Shown here: positions 28,520-36,856 of the stretch, piece by piece | Layout: the number at the start of each line of letters is the position of its first letter | Position numbering within the stretch: the first letter of the stretch is position 1 | NCBI GenBank assembly: GCA_016714365.1 | Contig: JADJNH010000005.1 | Coordinates: forward strand, 1,712,501 to 1,776,500 | Length of the DNA stretch: 64,000 nucleotides | Direction: 5' to 3' | From: Candidatus Vicinibacter affinis | GTDB taxonomy: Bacteria; Bacteroidota; Bacteroidia; Chitinophagales; Saprospiraceae | Translations under genes and position numbers: made by a program | The notes under the pieces: generated by a model | What the model was told of the DNA's origin: nothing | Seen by the model: the letters and a program-made list of their open reading frames with translations, nothing else | Database searches by the model: none

Positions 28520-28527
28520 CAAAATTA
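28520..28527 (-). promoter_or_regulatory. Candidate -7 promoter box of mla operon (TAATTTTG)
   Basis: Exact TANNTTTG match on the minus strand, 35 bases upstream of the mlaE start. No TTTG at the expected -33 distance. Confidence 0.4.
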
Positions 28528-28603
28528 CGACTTTTAAAGGAGAAAAAAGTGAAATTGAGCATCTTTAAGCATTTATACATATTGTATTTTTAAATTGGTC
28601 AAC

Positions 28604-28819
28604 ACTATAAGATGTAAATTTTTTAACTTTTTGCTGCAAGAAGAGAGGGATATTGAGTCATGAAAATTCTGGACTAGAGGGCCGCATTGCAAATGCTATG
28701 ATCATATATCATCGGAACAATAAAAAAACAAAAGATGATTGTCGCGGTTTGCAACCGCGACACCATACGATCCAAAGTTTTTAACTTTTTACGTAATATC
28801 AAGAAATAAAAATTTTTGT
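28604..28819. repeat. REP-containing unit left of the RAYT gene
   Basis: A diverged copy of the 172-bp unit (28604-28762: AACTTTTTGCTGCAAG, GGCCGCATTGCAAATGCTATG, but with the TCGCAGTTTC palindrome lost) ends in an intact CGCGGTTTGCAACCGCG palindrome (centre about 28751). It is followed by the start of the next unit, ATACGATCCAAAGTTTTTA, then TTACGTAATATCAAG, which leads into the RAYT gene. The same TTACGTAATA segment appears again after the RAYT. Confidence 0.8.
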
Positions 28820-28863
28820 AGGTAAACAACATTTTTATAAGTTTGTAACTGTAACACTATACT

Positions 28864-29442
28864 ATGAATGGACACAAGATTGTTAATCAAAATGCTTTGC
28901 ATTTTATTACGCTTACCGTTGTAAGCTGGGCCGATGTTTTCAGCAGACCGGTGTACAGAGATATTGTTCTCGACAGCTTGATTTATTGTCAAAAGGAAAA
29001 GGGACTGGTCGTAAATTCCTATGTATTGATGTCCAATCATTTGCATTTAATTTGTTATACTAAAGCACCGAATTTATTATCAAATACCATCAGGGATTTC
29101 AAAAAGTTTACTTCAAAAAGAATCATCAAAGAAATAGAAACCAATAAATCTGAAAGCAGAAGAGAGTGGTTGTTACGGTTGTTTAAGTTTCATGCTAAAT
29201 TTAATAGTGATAATTTGAATTACCAATTTTGGACACAGTACAATAAGCCTATGGAGTTGGAAAGTCCCGGATGGGTCATGCAAAAAATAAAATACATACA
29301 CCTTAATCCTGTTAAAAATGGGTTGGTAGATGTTCCGGAGGCATACAGGTACAGCAGTGCAAGACAATATTTAGGTCATAGTGGATTGATTGATATTGAA
29401 GTATTGGACATTGGCCCTGATATCGGATACATTAGTTTATAA
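28864..29442 (+). CDS. REP-associated tyrosine transposase (RAYT, IS200-like)
   Basis: 192-residue Y1-type HUH transposase. The metal-binding HUH motif is SNHLHLI with His59 and His61, and the family block KIKYIHLNPVKNGLV followed by YRYSSARQY is the C-terminal signature of RAYT/TnpA-REP proteins. Such enzymes nick single-stranded DNA at REP palindromes and are thought to have spread them. Here the gene lies inside the REP family it should act on: palindromes CGCGGTTTGCAACCGCG sit about 100 bases upstream and 150 bases downstream, and direct repeats flank the gene. The frame is intact and full length. I do not assign the nucleophilic Tyr. Confidence 0.92.
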   Translation: MNGHKIVNQNALHFITLTVVSWADVFSRPVYRDIVLDSLIYCQKEKGLVVNSYVLMSNHLHLICYTKAPNLLSNTIRDFKKFTSKRIIKEIETNKSESRREWLLRLFKFHAKFNSDNLNYQFWTQYNKPMELESPGWVMQKIKYIHLNPVKNGLVDVPEAYRYSSARQYLGHSGLIDIEVLDIGPDIGYISL

Positions 29443-29492
29443 TTACTAAGAAATTGGAAATGTAATTATCATACTAAAAAAAATGGATAGTT

Positions 29493-29699
29493 AGCAGGCC
29501 GCATTGAAAATGCTGCAATCGTATGGCATCGCAGTTTCAAACTGCGACGAACAATAAGACGAGCAATAAAAAACAAATGTGGATTGTCGCGGTTTGCAAC
29601 CGCGACACCATACGATCCAAAGTTTTTAACTTTTTACGTAATAACAAGGAATAAAAATTTATATCCAACAGGCCGCATTGCAAATGCTATGATCAATAA
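29493..29699. repeat. REP-containing unit right of the RAYT gene
   Basis: Begins TAGCAGGCCGCATTGAAAATGC, then the TCGCAGTTTCAAACTGCGA palindrome (about 29529-29547), then CGCGGTTTGCAACCGCG (centre about 29596), then a new unit start ATACGATCCAAAGTTTTTA with TTACGTAATAACAAGGAATA, copying the sequence just left of the RAYT, and finally a partial GGCCGCATTGCAAATGCTAT. Confidence 0.82.
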
Positions 29700-29725
29700 T
29701 GTTTGACGCTGGGAAGCATCAAACA
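29700..29725 (-). terminator. Hairpin with TTCCCA loop after the small membrane protein gene
   Basis: On the minus strand TGTTTGATGC pairs with GCGTCAAACA (one mismatch) around the loop TTCCCA, 9 bases after the stop of the neighbouring gene. There is only a weak AT stretch after it, so terminator function is uncertain. The same loop occurs in the tandem hairpins at 30208-30285. Confidence 0.45.
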
Positions 29726-29733
29726 ACCAATCC

Positions 29734-30099
29734 CTACACCATCGGTTCCGATGCGGCCTTTTTCTTAAATGCTCTGTACAACAAAGTTCCTATGGTAATC
29801 AACCAACCCAATGGATATGGAACAATCAACAAGCCCCACCACCAGGAAAGTGTAGACGTTCCACCAAATCCACCCAGCGAAGAAATGTAAAAAAGAGATG
29901 CCACGCCCACCACGATCAGCAAAGCTGCATACAAAAATATCTTCTCGTGACGGTCTTTGGTAAGATTAGAAGACAAGGCAATTAAGACACTACCCACAGC
30001 AATCACAACGGAACCTTCAAGGGGATCCAAAGCACCTGCGATGACAGCTATCAAACCCAGGATAAACACAAGTCTTAACCAGTTGATTTTATTGTTCAT
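29734..30099 (-). CDS. Small four-helix membrane protein, unknown
   Basis: From the ATG at 30099 the protein has 121 residues (135 if begun at 30141, which adds an unlikely Cys-containing leader). Four hydrophobic segments at about 7-27, 29-47, 56-74 and 85-110 are joined by short loops; the third is preceded by the charged TKDRHEKIF and the C-terminus is basic (RAFKKKAASEP). A Gly/Ser/Trp-rich loop (SLGGFGGTSTLSWWWG) lies before helix 4. No family recognised; resembles small 'hypothetical membrane' proteins of Bacteroidota. Hairpins with identical TTCCCA loops lie on both sides of the gene. Confidence 0.65.
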   Translation of the reverse strand: MNNKINWLRLVFILGLIAVIAGALDPLEGSVVIAVGSVLIALSSNLTKDRHEKIFLYAALLIVVGVASLFYISSLGGFGGTSTLSWWWGLLIVPYPLGWLITIGTLLYRAFKKKAASEPMV

Positions 30100-30207
30100 G
30101 ATGAATAATTTAGAATTGATGCAGTTATATGTAAAGCACATCCACTATTAAGTTCAACAGAATGCGCTTAACATAAGTTTCCTTTAGATGGACCATTGGC
30201 ATTAGGA

Positions 30208-30285
30208 CGGTTGCTTTGAGCTTCCCAGCTTAAAGCTTTCGATACTCGGTTGCTTTGAGCTTCCCAGCTTAAAGCTTTCGATACT
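30208..30285. repeat. Two tandem 39-bp repeats, each a hairpin with TTCCCA loop
   Basis: Copies at 30208-30246 and 30247-30285 are identical over the shared CGGTTGCTTTGAGC...GATACT span. In each, GCTTTGAGC pairs with GCTTAAAGC (8 of 9) around loop TTCCCA (30213-30236 and 30252-30275). They lie upstream of the small membrane gene and downstream of nothing but a lipoprotein stop region. Confidence 0.75.
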
Positions 30286-30357
30286 TTCAAAAGGCAAGTT
30301 TAAAAATCGGGTTCAACATGTATGTGTGCTTAATGCCCAGACACAGGAAGCAAGCAA

Positions 30358-30930
30358 TTAATTCACATCCTTTCCACGTTTAATTTTAAATTCAATCTGA
30401 ACTCCTGAATTTAATCTTTGAGTGACACCGCCGACTTCATAATCCATCACTCCTGTGAAGGACATGGTTCCGATCACTCTTGCATCAACCTCTCCATATT
30501 CAGAGATATTTATCAGGGCGCCTTTAGGAATGGTACAATTGATGTATTCTCCATTTGTATAAGAAAGATCAATATCTCCGGCCACCGCGGCACTGCTGTT
30601 GGAAAAGAAAATAGCCTGAAAACTACCTGATCCCGGACTTCCCTCAAAAGCCCAATTGATGGAACTCGAAGTGGCCAGATTGGTGCTGTTGTTTTCTACC
30701 AGCGGTTGACAAAATACTTTTGTTTTATTTTGGTTTAGGTAAAATTGTAAATCGTCTCCGCTGTTATTGCTTAATAGAGAAATCGTTTGCCCGGCTTTGG
30801 GACCCTGATCAAATGTAATATTTATTTCGGTGCCTGCCGGATCTCCACCAAGATCTTCCAAACAAGAGTGGAGCATCAATGCAGATGCAAGCAGCATCGC
30901 TGCCAGATAGTATTTTGATAAAAATCTCAT
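30358..30930 (-). CDS. Lipoprotein of unknown function
   Basis: 190 residues with a lipoprotein signal: hydrophobic core AAMLLASALML followed by lipobox LHSC with Cys23. The mature protein is a Ser/Asn/Gly-rich beta protein (for example TEINITFDQGPKAGQTISLLSN) with two further Cys that may pair (KVFCQPL and INCTIPKG) and a C-terminal strand GVQIEFKIKRGKD. No family recognised; looks like an outer-membrane or periplasmic beta-sandwich lipoprotein. It follows the 80-residue gene by 41 bases in the same direction and so may be the last gene of the ccm-linked transcription unit. Confidence 0.75.
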   Translation of the reverse strand: MRFLSKYYLAAMLLASALMLHSCLEDLGGDPAGTEINITFDQGPKAGQTISLLSNNSGDDLQFYLNQNKTKVFCQPLVENNSTNLATSSSINWAFEGSPGSGSFQAIFFSNSSAAVAGDIDLSYTNGEYINCTIPKGALINISEYGEVDARVIGTMSFTGVMDYEVGGVTQRLNSGVQIEFKIKRGKDVN

Positions 30931-30971
30931 GCTTTAATTTTAATGATTGTCGGAATTGAAAATGATCATAA

Positions 30972-31214
30972 TCATATTTTAGTACACAACTGCTGATATT
31001 CTGCATTCATCTGGTCGAAAATTTTAAATACTTTGCCAAGTAAATCTTCATCCACAATTTTTTCTGCGCTCACTGAATCATGTAATTTTTCAGTTTCAAG
31101 AAATTTGTACGTTTGCTCAAATGGGCCTATTTCAAATTTCAAAATAATTTTCCCGGCACTTTTGAATACGCTGATAAGTAAGGTGGGATGAGCAATCTGT
31201 CCAAGTAACCTCAT
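30972..31214 (-). CDS. Conserved-looking 80-residue protein, unknown
   Basis: A short soluble protein starting MRLLGQIAHPTLLISVF, with a two-strand beta start (LLISVFKSAGKIILKFEIG) and a helical second half (SAEKIVDEDLLGKVFKIFDQMNAEYQQL). No signal peptide or membrane segment. It begins 4 bases after the stop of the DUF2520 gene, so it is very likely translated from the same message; this tight spacing and its balanced composition are the main reasons to accept it. I do not recognise a family. Confidence 0.6.
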   Translation of the reverse strand: MRLLGQIAHPTLLISVFKSAGKIILKFEIGPFEQTYKFLETEKLHDSVSAEKIVDEDLLGKVFKIFDQMNAEYQQLCTKI

Positions 31215-31218
31215 GCAA

Positions 31219-31995
31219 TTATTTTTTTTGAGAAATTATTTCTGAATAAAGTTGATACAAATTTTCATATTCAGGAAATTTGTCTGCCAACATTTTTTGT
31301 TGCATTTCCAGGGTTTTCCGGTCGCCGCGGTTGGCAGGTCCTGACTGAGTATTCCCGGGTCCGATGGTGAATACATTCCGGATCATGTTCTGCATCATCG
31401 GTTCCATCACCTCCAGCGGAACTCCACAGGAATCCAGTATTTTTTCAGTGATGCTTAAATTGTAATTGCTGAAATTATTTGCAAATACAGCAGCCACATG
31501 CACCCACTTTTTTTTCTCCTCATCAATGCGGAAAACTTTTTTGCTAAACTTTTTACACACAACTTCAATTTCATTCAGTATTGAATCAGTGCCGCTTAGA
31601 AATATTGGTACTTCGGGCCAGATTATTTTTGATTGAAATGTAAAGCTCTGCATTGGCCACATGCATGCTCTGTGTGTAAAATAAGTTGAAATGGCCTCTA
31701 TTCCTCTTGAGCCGGAAGTATGACAGATATTTGCGGTGTGATCCAATTGCTTGCTTATGGCTTCACTAACTTCGGATATCGCATCGTCCTTTACACAGAT
31801 GATGTATAAATCTGCCACCCGATTGAGCTCATTCCAATTATTTGTATAATCAGTATTAAATTGATCGGCAAGATTTTGAGCGTGTGTAAGTTCTCTGGAA
31901 AAAAATTGCATAATGTGAATTCCATTTTCCAACAATACAGGGCTCAATGCCTGGGCTAATTTTCCGGTACCGATCATGACCACATTACGGATCAT
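31219..31995 (-). CDS. Rossmann-fold DUF2520 domain protein
   Basis: 258 residues from the ATG at 31995, whose A is shared with the TGA stop of ccmF (TGATG overlap), so translation is coupled. The N-terminus has a dinucleotide-binding signature VVMIGTGKLAQAL, then CVKDDAI and CHTSGSRG typical of the Rossmann-like half; the C-terminal half (from about 120; MWPMQSFTF, HVAAVFANNFSNYN) is the DUF2520 domain, related to ketopantoate reductase/prephenate dehydrogenase folds. An NAD(P)-dependent oxidoreductase role is inferred; the substrate is unknown. The longer 283-residue reading (start 32070) overlaps ccmF heavily and is unlikely. Confidence 0.85.
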   Translation of the reverse strand: MIRNVVMIGTGKLAQALSPVLLENGIHIMQFFSRELTHAQNLADQFNTDYTNNWNELNRVADLYIICVKDDAISEVSEAISKQLDHTANICHTSGSRGIEAISTYFTHRACMWPMQSFTFQSKIIWPEVPIFLSGTDSILNEIEVVCKKFSKKVFRIDEEKKKWVHVAAVFANNFSNYNLSITEKILDSCGVPLEVMEPMMQNMIRNVFTIGPGNTQSGPANRGDRKTLEMQQKMLADKFPEYENLYQLYSEIISQKK

Positions 31996-34817
31996 CAGGC
32001 ATTGGGTTTTTGTTTTCTTTGCCAGGCTCCGACTGCCAGACCTGCAACCATCATCAAACTGCCCAACCATACCAGATTAATACCGGGAAACTCAATAGTT
32101 TCCATCACGATGTAGTCTGTTCGAGGTCCTTGCTCTGTTATTTCCAATGGAAAAGCATTTGCTAATGGGTGAAAGGCAATTTCAAAACTCATCACACCGG
32201 TCTCGGGATTGATTTTAGAAAATTGTACACTCACTCCGGGATTTGCTTTTCGATCCGGGATGGGAATAATCGCATTTTCTCTGATCAGGTAGATCGGGTT
32301 TAATTGGATGGAAGAATTTTCTTTGGTCAATTTAATTTTGGCTGCAACGGCAATGTCATTTTCTTTTGCCTCAAACAAAGGGCTGGTAGGCGATTTGTCA
32401 AATCCTTCCAAACTAAAAACATAACCTTCTCCGATATTTTTACTTTCGCCTTCTTTGAGTTCGAGATGTTGAAATTTCAATAGACTTAAATCCGGAAAAT
32501 AAACTTCATACGCAGAGTCAGGAATCTGAATTCTCACACCACCGCCATCCGAATTGGCCGGAAAACGATAGACCATATTTTCTCTGAAGAGGATACCGGT
32601 TTCCAACGCTTTTCTGTCTGAAGAATCAGTACCTCCAACGGTGAGTTTCGCACCAATTTTTAAATCACCTTCTTTCGTTTCAAATCCTTTGGGGTTGAAA
32701 TCAAAATTCAATTCACTCAAAACAAAATAATGACTTTTACCAAAAACGGTGTCGCCCACTTTTAACCAATGCTTTATGTATTGAAGACTGTCTTCTGCCT
32801 TTCGTGCAGCTTCTGCATCCATTTGTACAGCAGGAATTTGGGCAATCAGTGTAAATATATCTTTTGAAAAATATCGCTTAATAGACGGATTGGATGCCGC
32901 CACTTTGGTGAGTTTATTGTCGTATTGTATCTCTGGATATACTTGAAATGAATCCAGTCTGGATCCGGAACTATCTGTTTGTACAAATTTTAATTTGTAT
33001 TCCCGAATGGCACCTCTCATGGTGTCCTCCTGGTAATTGATCCAGTAAGGTTTAGCATATTTCTCCTGGTCTTTGATCAGAAGATAGTGCTTGTTTGCTT
33101 CGGAATCCATCCCGTTCAGCATCATATCCTCTTGAAAAAATTCGTCCGGCGCAATATTTCGTCTGTTGAGACCCGTAAATAAAATACCCATCAACAACAA
33201 ACCAAATCCCATATGAGAAATTAAAGGTGTATAAGCCTTAAGCTGCTTGCCTAGTACAAATATTAAATACTGTAGAGAACTGATCAGACAGAACCAGGAT
33301 GCAAAAAGTAAAGCGGCAATTGGGTAAGATTGATTGGATAGTTGATTTAAAATAACATAAGTAAGAATCCCACTGATCCCAATTCCAATTGTCAATTGAA
33401 TCCAGAAATTTTTCCTGAGCCCGTCTCGTTGTATGCCTAAGTATTTTAAAAATATAGAAAATCCTGATAACAGACCAATCAGCAATCCGATCCATAATTG
33501 AAATCTATTATGATGAGCGACCACATCAACCGGCGCACTCTTGTGATAAGCAGCCACGTCAAGGCCACTCATGGATCCAAAGAAGTCTAATACTTTATTG
33601 TAAACAGGGATAGATGTGGAGAAACAAATTAATCCGGCACTGAATAAAAAAGTTAAAGCACCAATGAACATCCAAAATTCACGGGAGGAAACTTTTTCTT
33701 CCACTTCAAAACTGTGAATCTCTTTTTTTTGCTTGAAGAAAAAGTAGAAGGGTAGGACGATGCTGATAAAAATAAAGAAAACCAACTGCCATCCCAAACC
33801 TAAGCCAGTAAATGCGTGCACAGAGGTATCTCCCAACACCCCACTGCGCGTAAGGTAAGTGGAATAAATTACCAGCCCAAAGGACAGAAAATAAAAGACC
33901 AGCGTTGCTTTAATTGAATAGCGTGTATTCAGGGCTATCAGGTGAGTATGTATTCCTCCTACCAACACCAGCCAGGGTACCAGAGACATGTTTTCTACAG
34001 GATCCCATGCCCAGTAACCGCCAAAACTTAAAGCCTCATAAGCCCAGGCACCACCCATCAAAATTCCTAAACCCAATACCGCTCCGGAGAGTTGACTCCA
34101 GGGCAGACATGGTCTGAGCCATTGCTCATATTTTTTTAAAAATAGAGAAGATAACGCATAGCAAAATGGAATTACCGTCGAAGCGAAACCAAAAAACAAG
34201 GTAGGCGGGTGAATCAGCATCCAGTAGTTTTGAAGCAATGGATTCATACCGTTGCCTTTGATTAGAGAGACATAGTCTGCTTTTTTAAACAAAGGAATAT
34301 CCATGGTTTCGCGCAGCAACAAAAATGGATTGGAACCAATTCTTGCACCAAAGAAATAGACACCCAAAATCATGCTCATGAGTATCGCCTGGACCGCAAA
34401 TAAAATTCCGAGATTGCTCACGGTAAATGCATTCTTTTTACGCAACAGAAGCCAGGCCATCACCGCATTCCAAAACATCCACAACAGAAAAGAACCTTCC
34501 TGACCCTCCCAAAAGGCAGAAAGGATATATCTCATGGGCAGTTCGTCAGAAACGTGTTCCCATACATAATGAAATTCATAATAATGATTGGACATCATAA
34601 AAAGCATAGTTCCAATGATGCCTAGAAGTGCCGTGCTGTGGACAATCAGCCCGATTTTGATCCAACGCATCCAAACAGGTTTGTTGTCCTTTTTTTCCTG
34701 ATAGTATAGGTACGCCATCAAAACCAGGTAAAGGGCTGAGTAAAAACTGGTGAGTATAAATAAATGACCCAGATGTTGCACCCAAAGATGCTCTCCCACA
34801 TATTGAACCTCCGTCAT
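31995..34817 (-). CDS. ccmF: Cytochrome c maturation protein CcmF
   Basis: 940-residue integral membrane protein of the heme-lyase CcmF family. The periplasmic Trp-rich heme-handling motif is GGYWAWDPVENMS, with Trp269, Trp271 and Asp272; around it lie conserved His-containing loops (LIHPPTLFFG, GGIHTHL, LTRSGVLGDTSVHAF). About 14 membrane helices fill residues 1-540, followed by a large periplasmic domain of about 350 residues and one last helix (LVWLGSLMMVAGLAVG). CcmF joins heme to apocytochrome c. It is longer than the E. coli protein (about 650) because of the periplasmic domain, which is usual in Bacteroidota. It begins 6 bases after ccmE. Confidence 0.95.
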   Translation of the reverse strand: MTEVQYVGEHLWVQHLGHLFILTSFYSALYLVLMAYLYYQEKKDNKPVWMRWIKIGLIVHSTALLGIIGTMLFMMSNHYYEFHYVWEHVSDELPMRYILSAFWEGQEGSFLLWMFWNAVMAWLLLRKKNAFTVSNLGILFAVQAILMSMILGVYFFGARIGSNPFLLLRETMDIPLFKKADYVSLIKGNGMNPLLQNYWMLIHPPTLFFGFASTVIPFCYALSSLFLKKYEQWLRPCLPWSQLSGAVLGLGILMGGAWAYEALSFGGYWAWDPVENMSLVPWLVLVGGIHTHLIALNTRYSIKATLVFYFLSFGLVIYSTYLTRSGVLGDTSVHAFTGLGLGWQLVFFIFISIVLPFYFFFKQKKEIHSFEVEEKVSSREFWMFIGALTFLFSAGLICFSTSIPVYNKVLDFFGSMSGLDVAAYHKSAPVDVVAHHNRFQLWIGLLIGLLSGFSIFLKYLGIQRDGLRKNFWIQLTIGIGISGILTYVILNQLSNQSYPIAALLFASWFCLISSLQYLIFVLGKQLKAYTPLISHMGFGLLLMGILFTGLNRRNIAPDEFFQEDMMLNGMDSEANKHYLLIKDQEKYAKPYWINYQEDTMRGAIREYKLKFVQTDSSGSRLDSFQVYPEIQYDNKLTKVAASNPSIKRYFSKDIFTLIAQIPAVQMDAEAARKAEDSLQYIKHWLKVGDTVFGKSHYFVLSELNFDFNPKGFETKEGDLKIGAKLTVGGTDSSDRKALETGILFRENMVYRFPANSDGGGVRIQIPDSAYEVYFPDLSLLKFQHLELKEGESKNIGEGYVFSLEGFDKSPTSPLFEAKENDIAVAAKIKLTKENSSIQLNPIYLIRENAIIPIPDRKANPGVSVQFSKINPETGVMSFEIAFHPLANAFPLEITEQGPRTDYIVMETIEFPGINLVWLGSLMMVAGLAVGAWQRKQKPNA

Positions 34818-34823
34818 GTGTGA

Positions 34824-35216
34824 TTAACTTTCGCTTTTGATATAGACTTCTTCGTCTTTGTACTTGGATGGACATTTTAACAAAACATCCTTTGCCATAA
34901 AAACACCATCCTGCATTTTTCCGGTTACCACAATTTGCTCAGATAATTCAAAATCCTGAGGTTTGGCAGCATTGAGGATAACTTTCAAGGTTTCTCCTGA
35001 TTTATCGGTTACATAGAAACTAAAATGATTAGGGTCTTTTACCGGATCGTAGACCATGTCCTTTTCTTTTGCCAATTGGCCTACAATTTTCACCAAACGT
35101 CCTGTGGACCTCGCATCTTTAAAACTGGCATAACTGGTGATGTCCTTGGAGGCAGAAACTAAAACAGCAATGGCCACTCCGATAAGAATCAAACCAATAA
35201 TAAACGATCTTTTCAT
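34824..35216 (-). CDS. ccmE: Cytochrome c maturation heme chaperone CcmE, cysteine type
   Basis: 130-residue CcmE: one N-terminal membrane helix (about 4-22) and a periplasmic OB-fold beta barrel. It carries heme from the CcmABCD complex to CcmF. In E. coli heme binds covalently to His in HxxxY; here the equivalent segment reads KCPSKYKD, Cys115 and Tyr119, the CxxxY form known from archaea and some other bacteria. 130 residues is a normal length. It is first of a ccmE-ccmF-DUF2520 operon read leftward; ccmA/B/C/D/G/H are outside the window. Confidence 0.92.
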   Translation of the reverse strand: MKRSFIIGLILIGVAIAVLVSASKDITSYASFKDARSTGRLVKIVGQLAKEKDMVYDPVKDPNHFSFYVTDKSGETLKVILNAAKPQDFELSEQIVVTGKMQDGVFMAKDVLLKCPSKYKDEEVYIKSES

Positions 35217-35426
35217 GATACAAAATTAAACTTTTATGACGAATCTAATCAATCAGCCTTGATCCAAGTCTAAACAACCTTAGGCAAATGTTAATCATCA
35301 CCCGGGAAATTGTTAAAAACTAAGCCTTGAATACCCATTTTATTGATTCACTAACAGAAGAATTCAGTGAATTGTTAAATAACGGGCATTTCATATTTTA
35401 TCTTTAATATTGTAACAAAAATCAAT

Positions 35427-36803
35427 ATGAGAAGATTTCTAAGATCAGCAATTCTTTTAATTGGCTGCCAAATCAGTTTAGAGGCTCAAATTCCAATGGA
35501 ACGTTGCGGACATGTGCAGTTGATGTCTCAGGCAGAAAAGTCCCATCCGGGATACCAACACGCGGTGCAAACAGCCTTTAATTCCACCAAATCCGCTCTG
35601 CATCAAAGGACTGGTGATGTTCGGAGGATTCCGATGGTGTTCCATGTGCTTTGGAACAATTTAGTTCAGATTCAGAACATTCCGGACTCCGTTATCCTCA
35701 GACAAGTGGAAATTCTAAACGAGTCATTCCGCGCAACCAATAAGGACAAGGATCAACTAAGATCTCAGTTTGGCATAAGTGCTGCCGACTCGGAAATTGA
35801 ATTTTACCTCGCTGACATAGATCCGGATGGCAATGCAAGCAATGGGATCGTACGCAAGTCCACCTCCAAAAAATTTACCATTAATCCTTTGACCGGAGGA
35901 ATCAACATTGATATGAAATCAGCGGCAAAAGGCGGTTCCGATCCATGGCCAACTGAAAAATACATGAATGTATGGGTCGTGAACATGCCTTTGAGTTTTT
36001 TTGGTCAGGAACAAATTGCAGTGCTTGGCTTTGCAACTCCACCGGCTGATTTACCCAACTGGCCTTCCAATGCCCTCGATGGAGTAGGGGCAGATGGGGT
36101 GGTGATGCAATACCAGTTTATTGGCGACAACAATGAAACTTTAAAGTCATTGCCTGTTGAATTTTCATTTGCGAACAGAGGTCGTGCACTGGTACATGAG
36201 ACTGGACATTATTTGGGATTGAGACATATCTGGGCAGACAAAGGAAACCCTTTGCTGGGGACTCCATCCTGCACAAATGCTCAGGGCATTCCGGAAGATG
36301 ACGGAATGGAAGACACCCCCTATTGTGGCGGAAACTCCCAGACCGACGGTTGTGATCCGGAAAAGAATACCTGTAATGAAAACAATCCTGACCTGCCCGA
36401 TATGTGGGAAAATTATATGGATTACTCAGAAGAAAGATGCCAGGTGCTCTTTACACCCGATCAGGCTGCCTTCATGAGAAATACGCTGGAGACTAAAAGA
36501 AAAAATTTAGTGAGCTGGAATTCCGGTCCGACCGGAACAATTGCAGCAGAATCATCCGGAATTAAAATATTTCCTAATCCGGCAAGTGACATCCTGAATA
36601 TAGAATCATTGGTTGACGAGGTGATTTCAAAAATCACCCTTACCGATTTATTGGGGCGGCAAATAAAAATTGACCAAAGTGGTAATAATCAATTCATGCA
36701 AATAAATCTCTTGGGTCAAGCATCAGGATTGCACCTCATCAGGGTCTATAATGAGGCAGGTAAAATGGTTGCGCAAGAAAAGATTTTTTTGCTGAACAAA
36801 TAA
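35427..36803 (+). CDS. Secreted zinc metalloprotease, M43 (pappalysin-like), T9SS cargo
   Basis: 458 residues: signal peptide of about 20, propeptide-like segment, and an M43-type catalytic domain. The zinc site is HETGHYLGLRH (His257, Glu258, His261, His267) with the Met-turn in ENYMDYSEERC. Cysteines around CTNAQGIPEDD, CGGNSQTDGCD and CNENN probably form the disulfides seen in cytophagalysin/ulilysin relatives. The final 75 residues are a T9SS type A sorting domain (IKIFPNPASDILNIE ... ASGLHLIRVYN). An extracellular or surface peptidase is likely. It lies just upstream of another T9SS cargo gene in the same direction, gap 53 bases. Confidence 0.93.
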   Translation: MRRFLRSAILLIGCQISLEAQIPMERCGHVQLMSQAEKSHPGYQHAVQTAFNSTKSALHQRTGDVRRIPMVFHVLWNNLVQIQNIPDSVILRQVEILNESFRATNKDKDQLRSQFGISAADSEIEFYLADIDPDGNASNGIVRKSTSKKFTINPLTGGINIDMKSAAKGGSDPWPTEKYMNVWVVNMPLSFFGQEQIAVLGFATPPADLPNWPSNALDGVGADGVVMQYQFIGDNNETLKSLPVEFSFANRGRALVHETGHYLGLRHIWADKGNPLLGTPSCTNAQGIPEDDGMEDTPYCGGNSQTDGCDPEKNTCNENNPDLPDMWENYMDYSEERCQVLFTPDQAAFMRNTLETKRKNLVSWNSGPTGTIAAESSGIKIFPNPASDILNIESLVDEVISKITLTDLLGRQIKIDQSGNNQFMQINLLGQASGLHLIRVYNEAGKMVAQEKIFLLNK

Positions 36804-36856
36804 ACAAGTTTTACCGGCAAATCCAAACAATTAAGTTTGGTATAAATAAGAATGGA

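Noticed and set aside
28789..29046. 85-codon ORF antisense to the RAYT start
   Set aside because: Shadow of the transposase gene; overlaps REP sequence.
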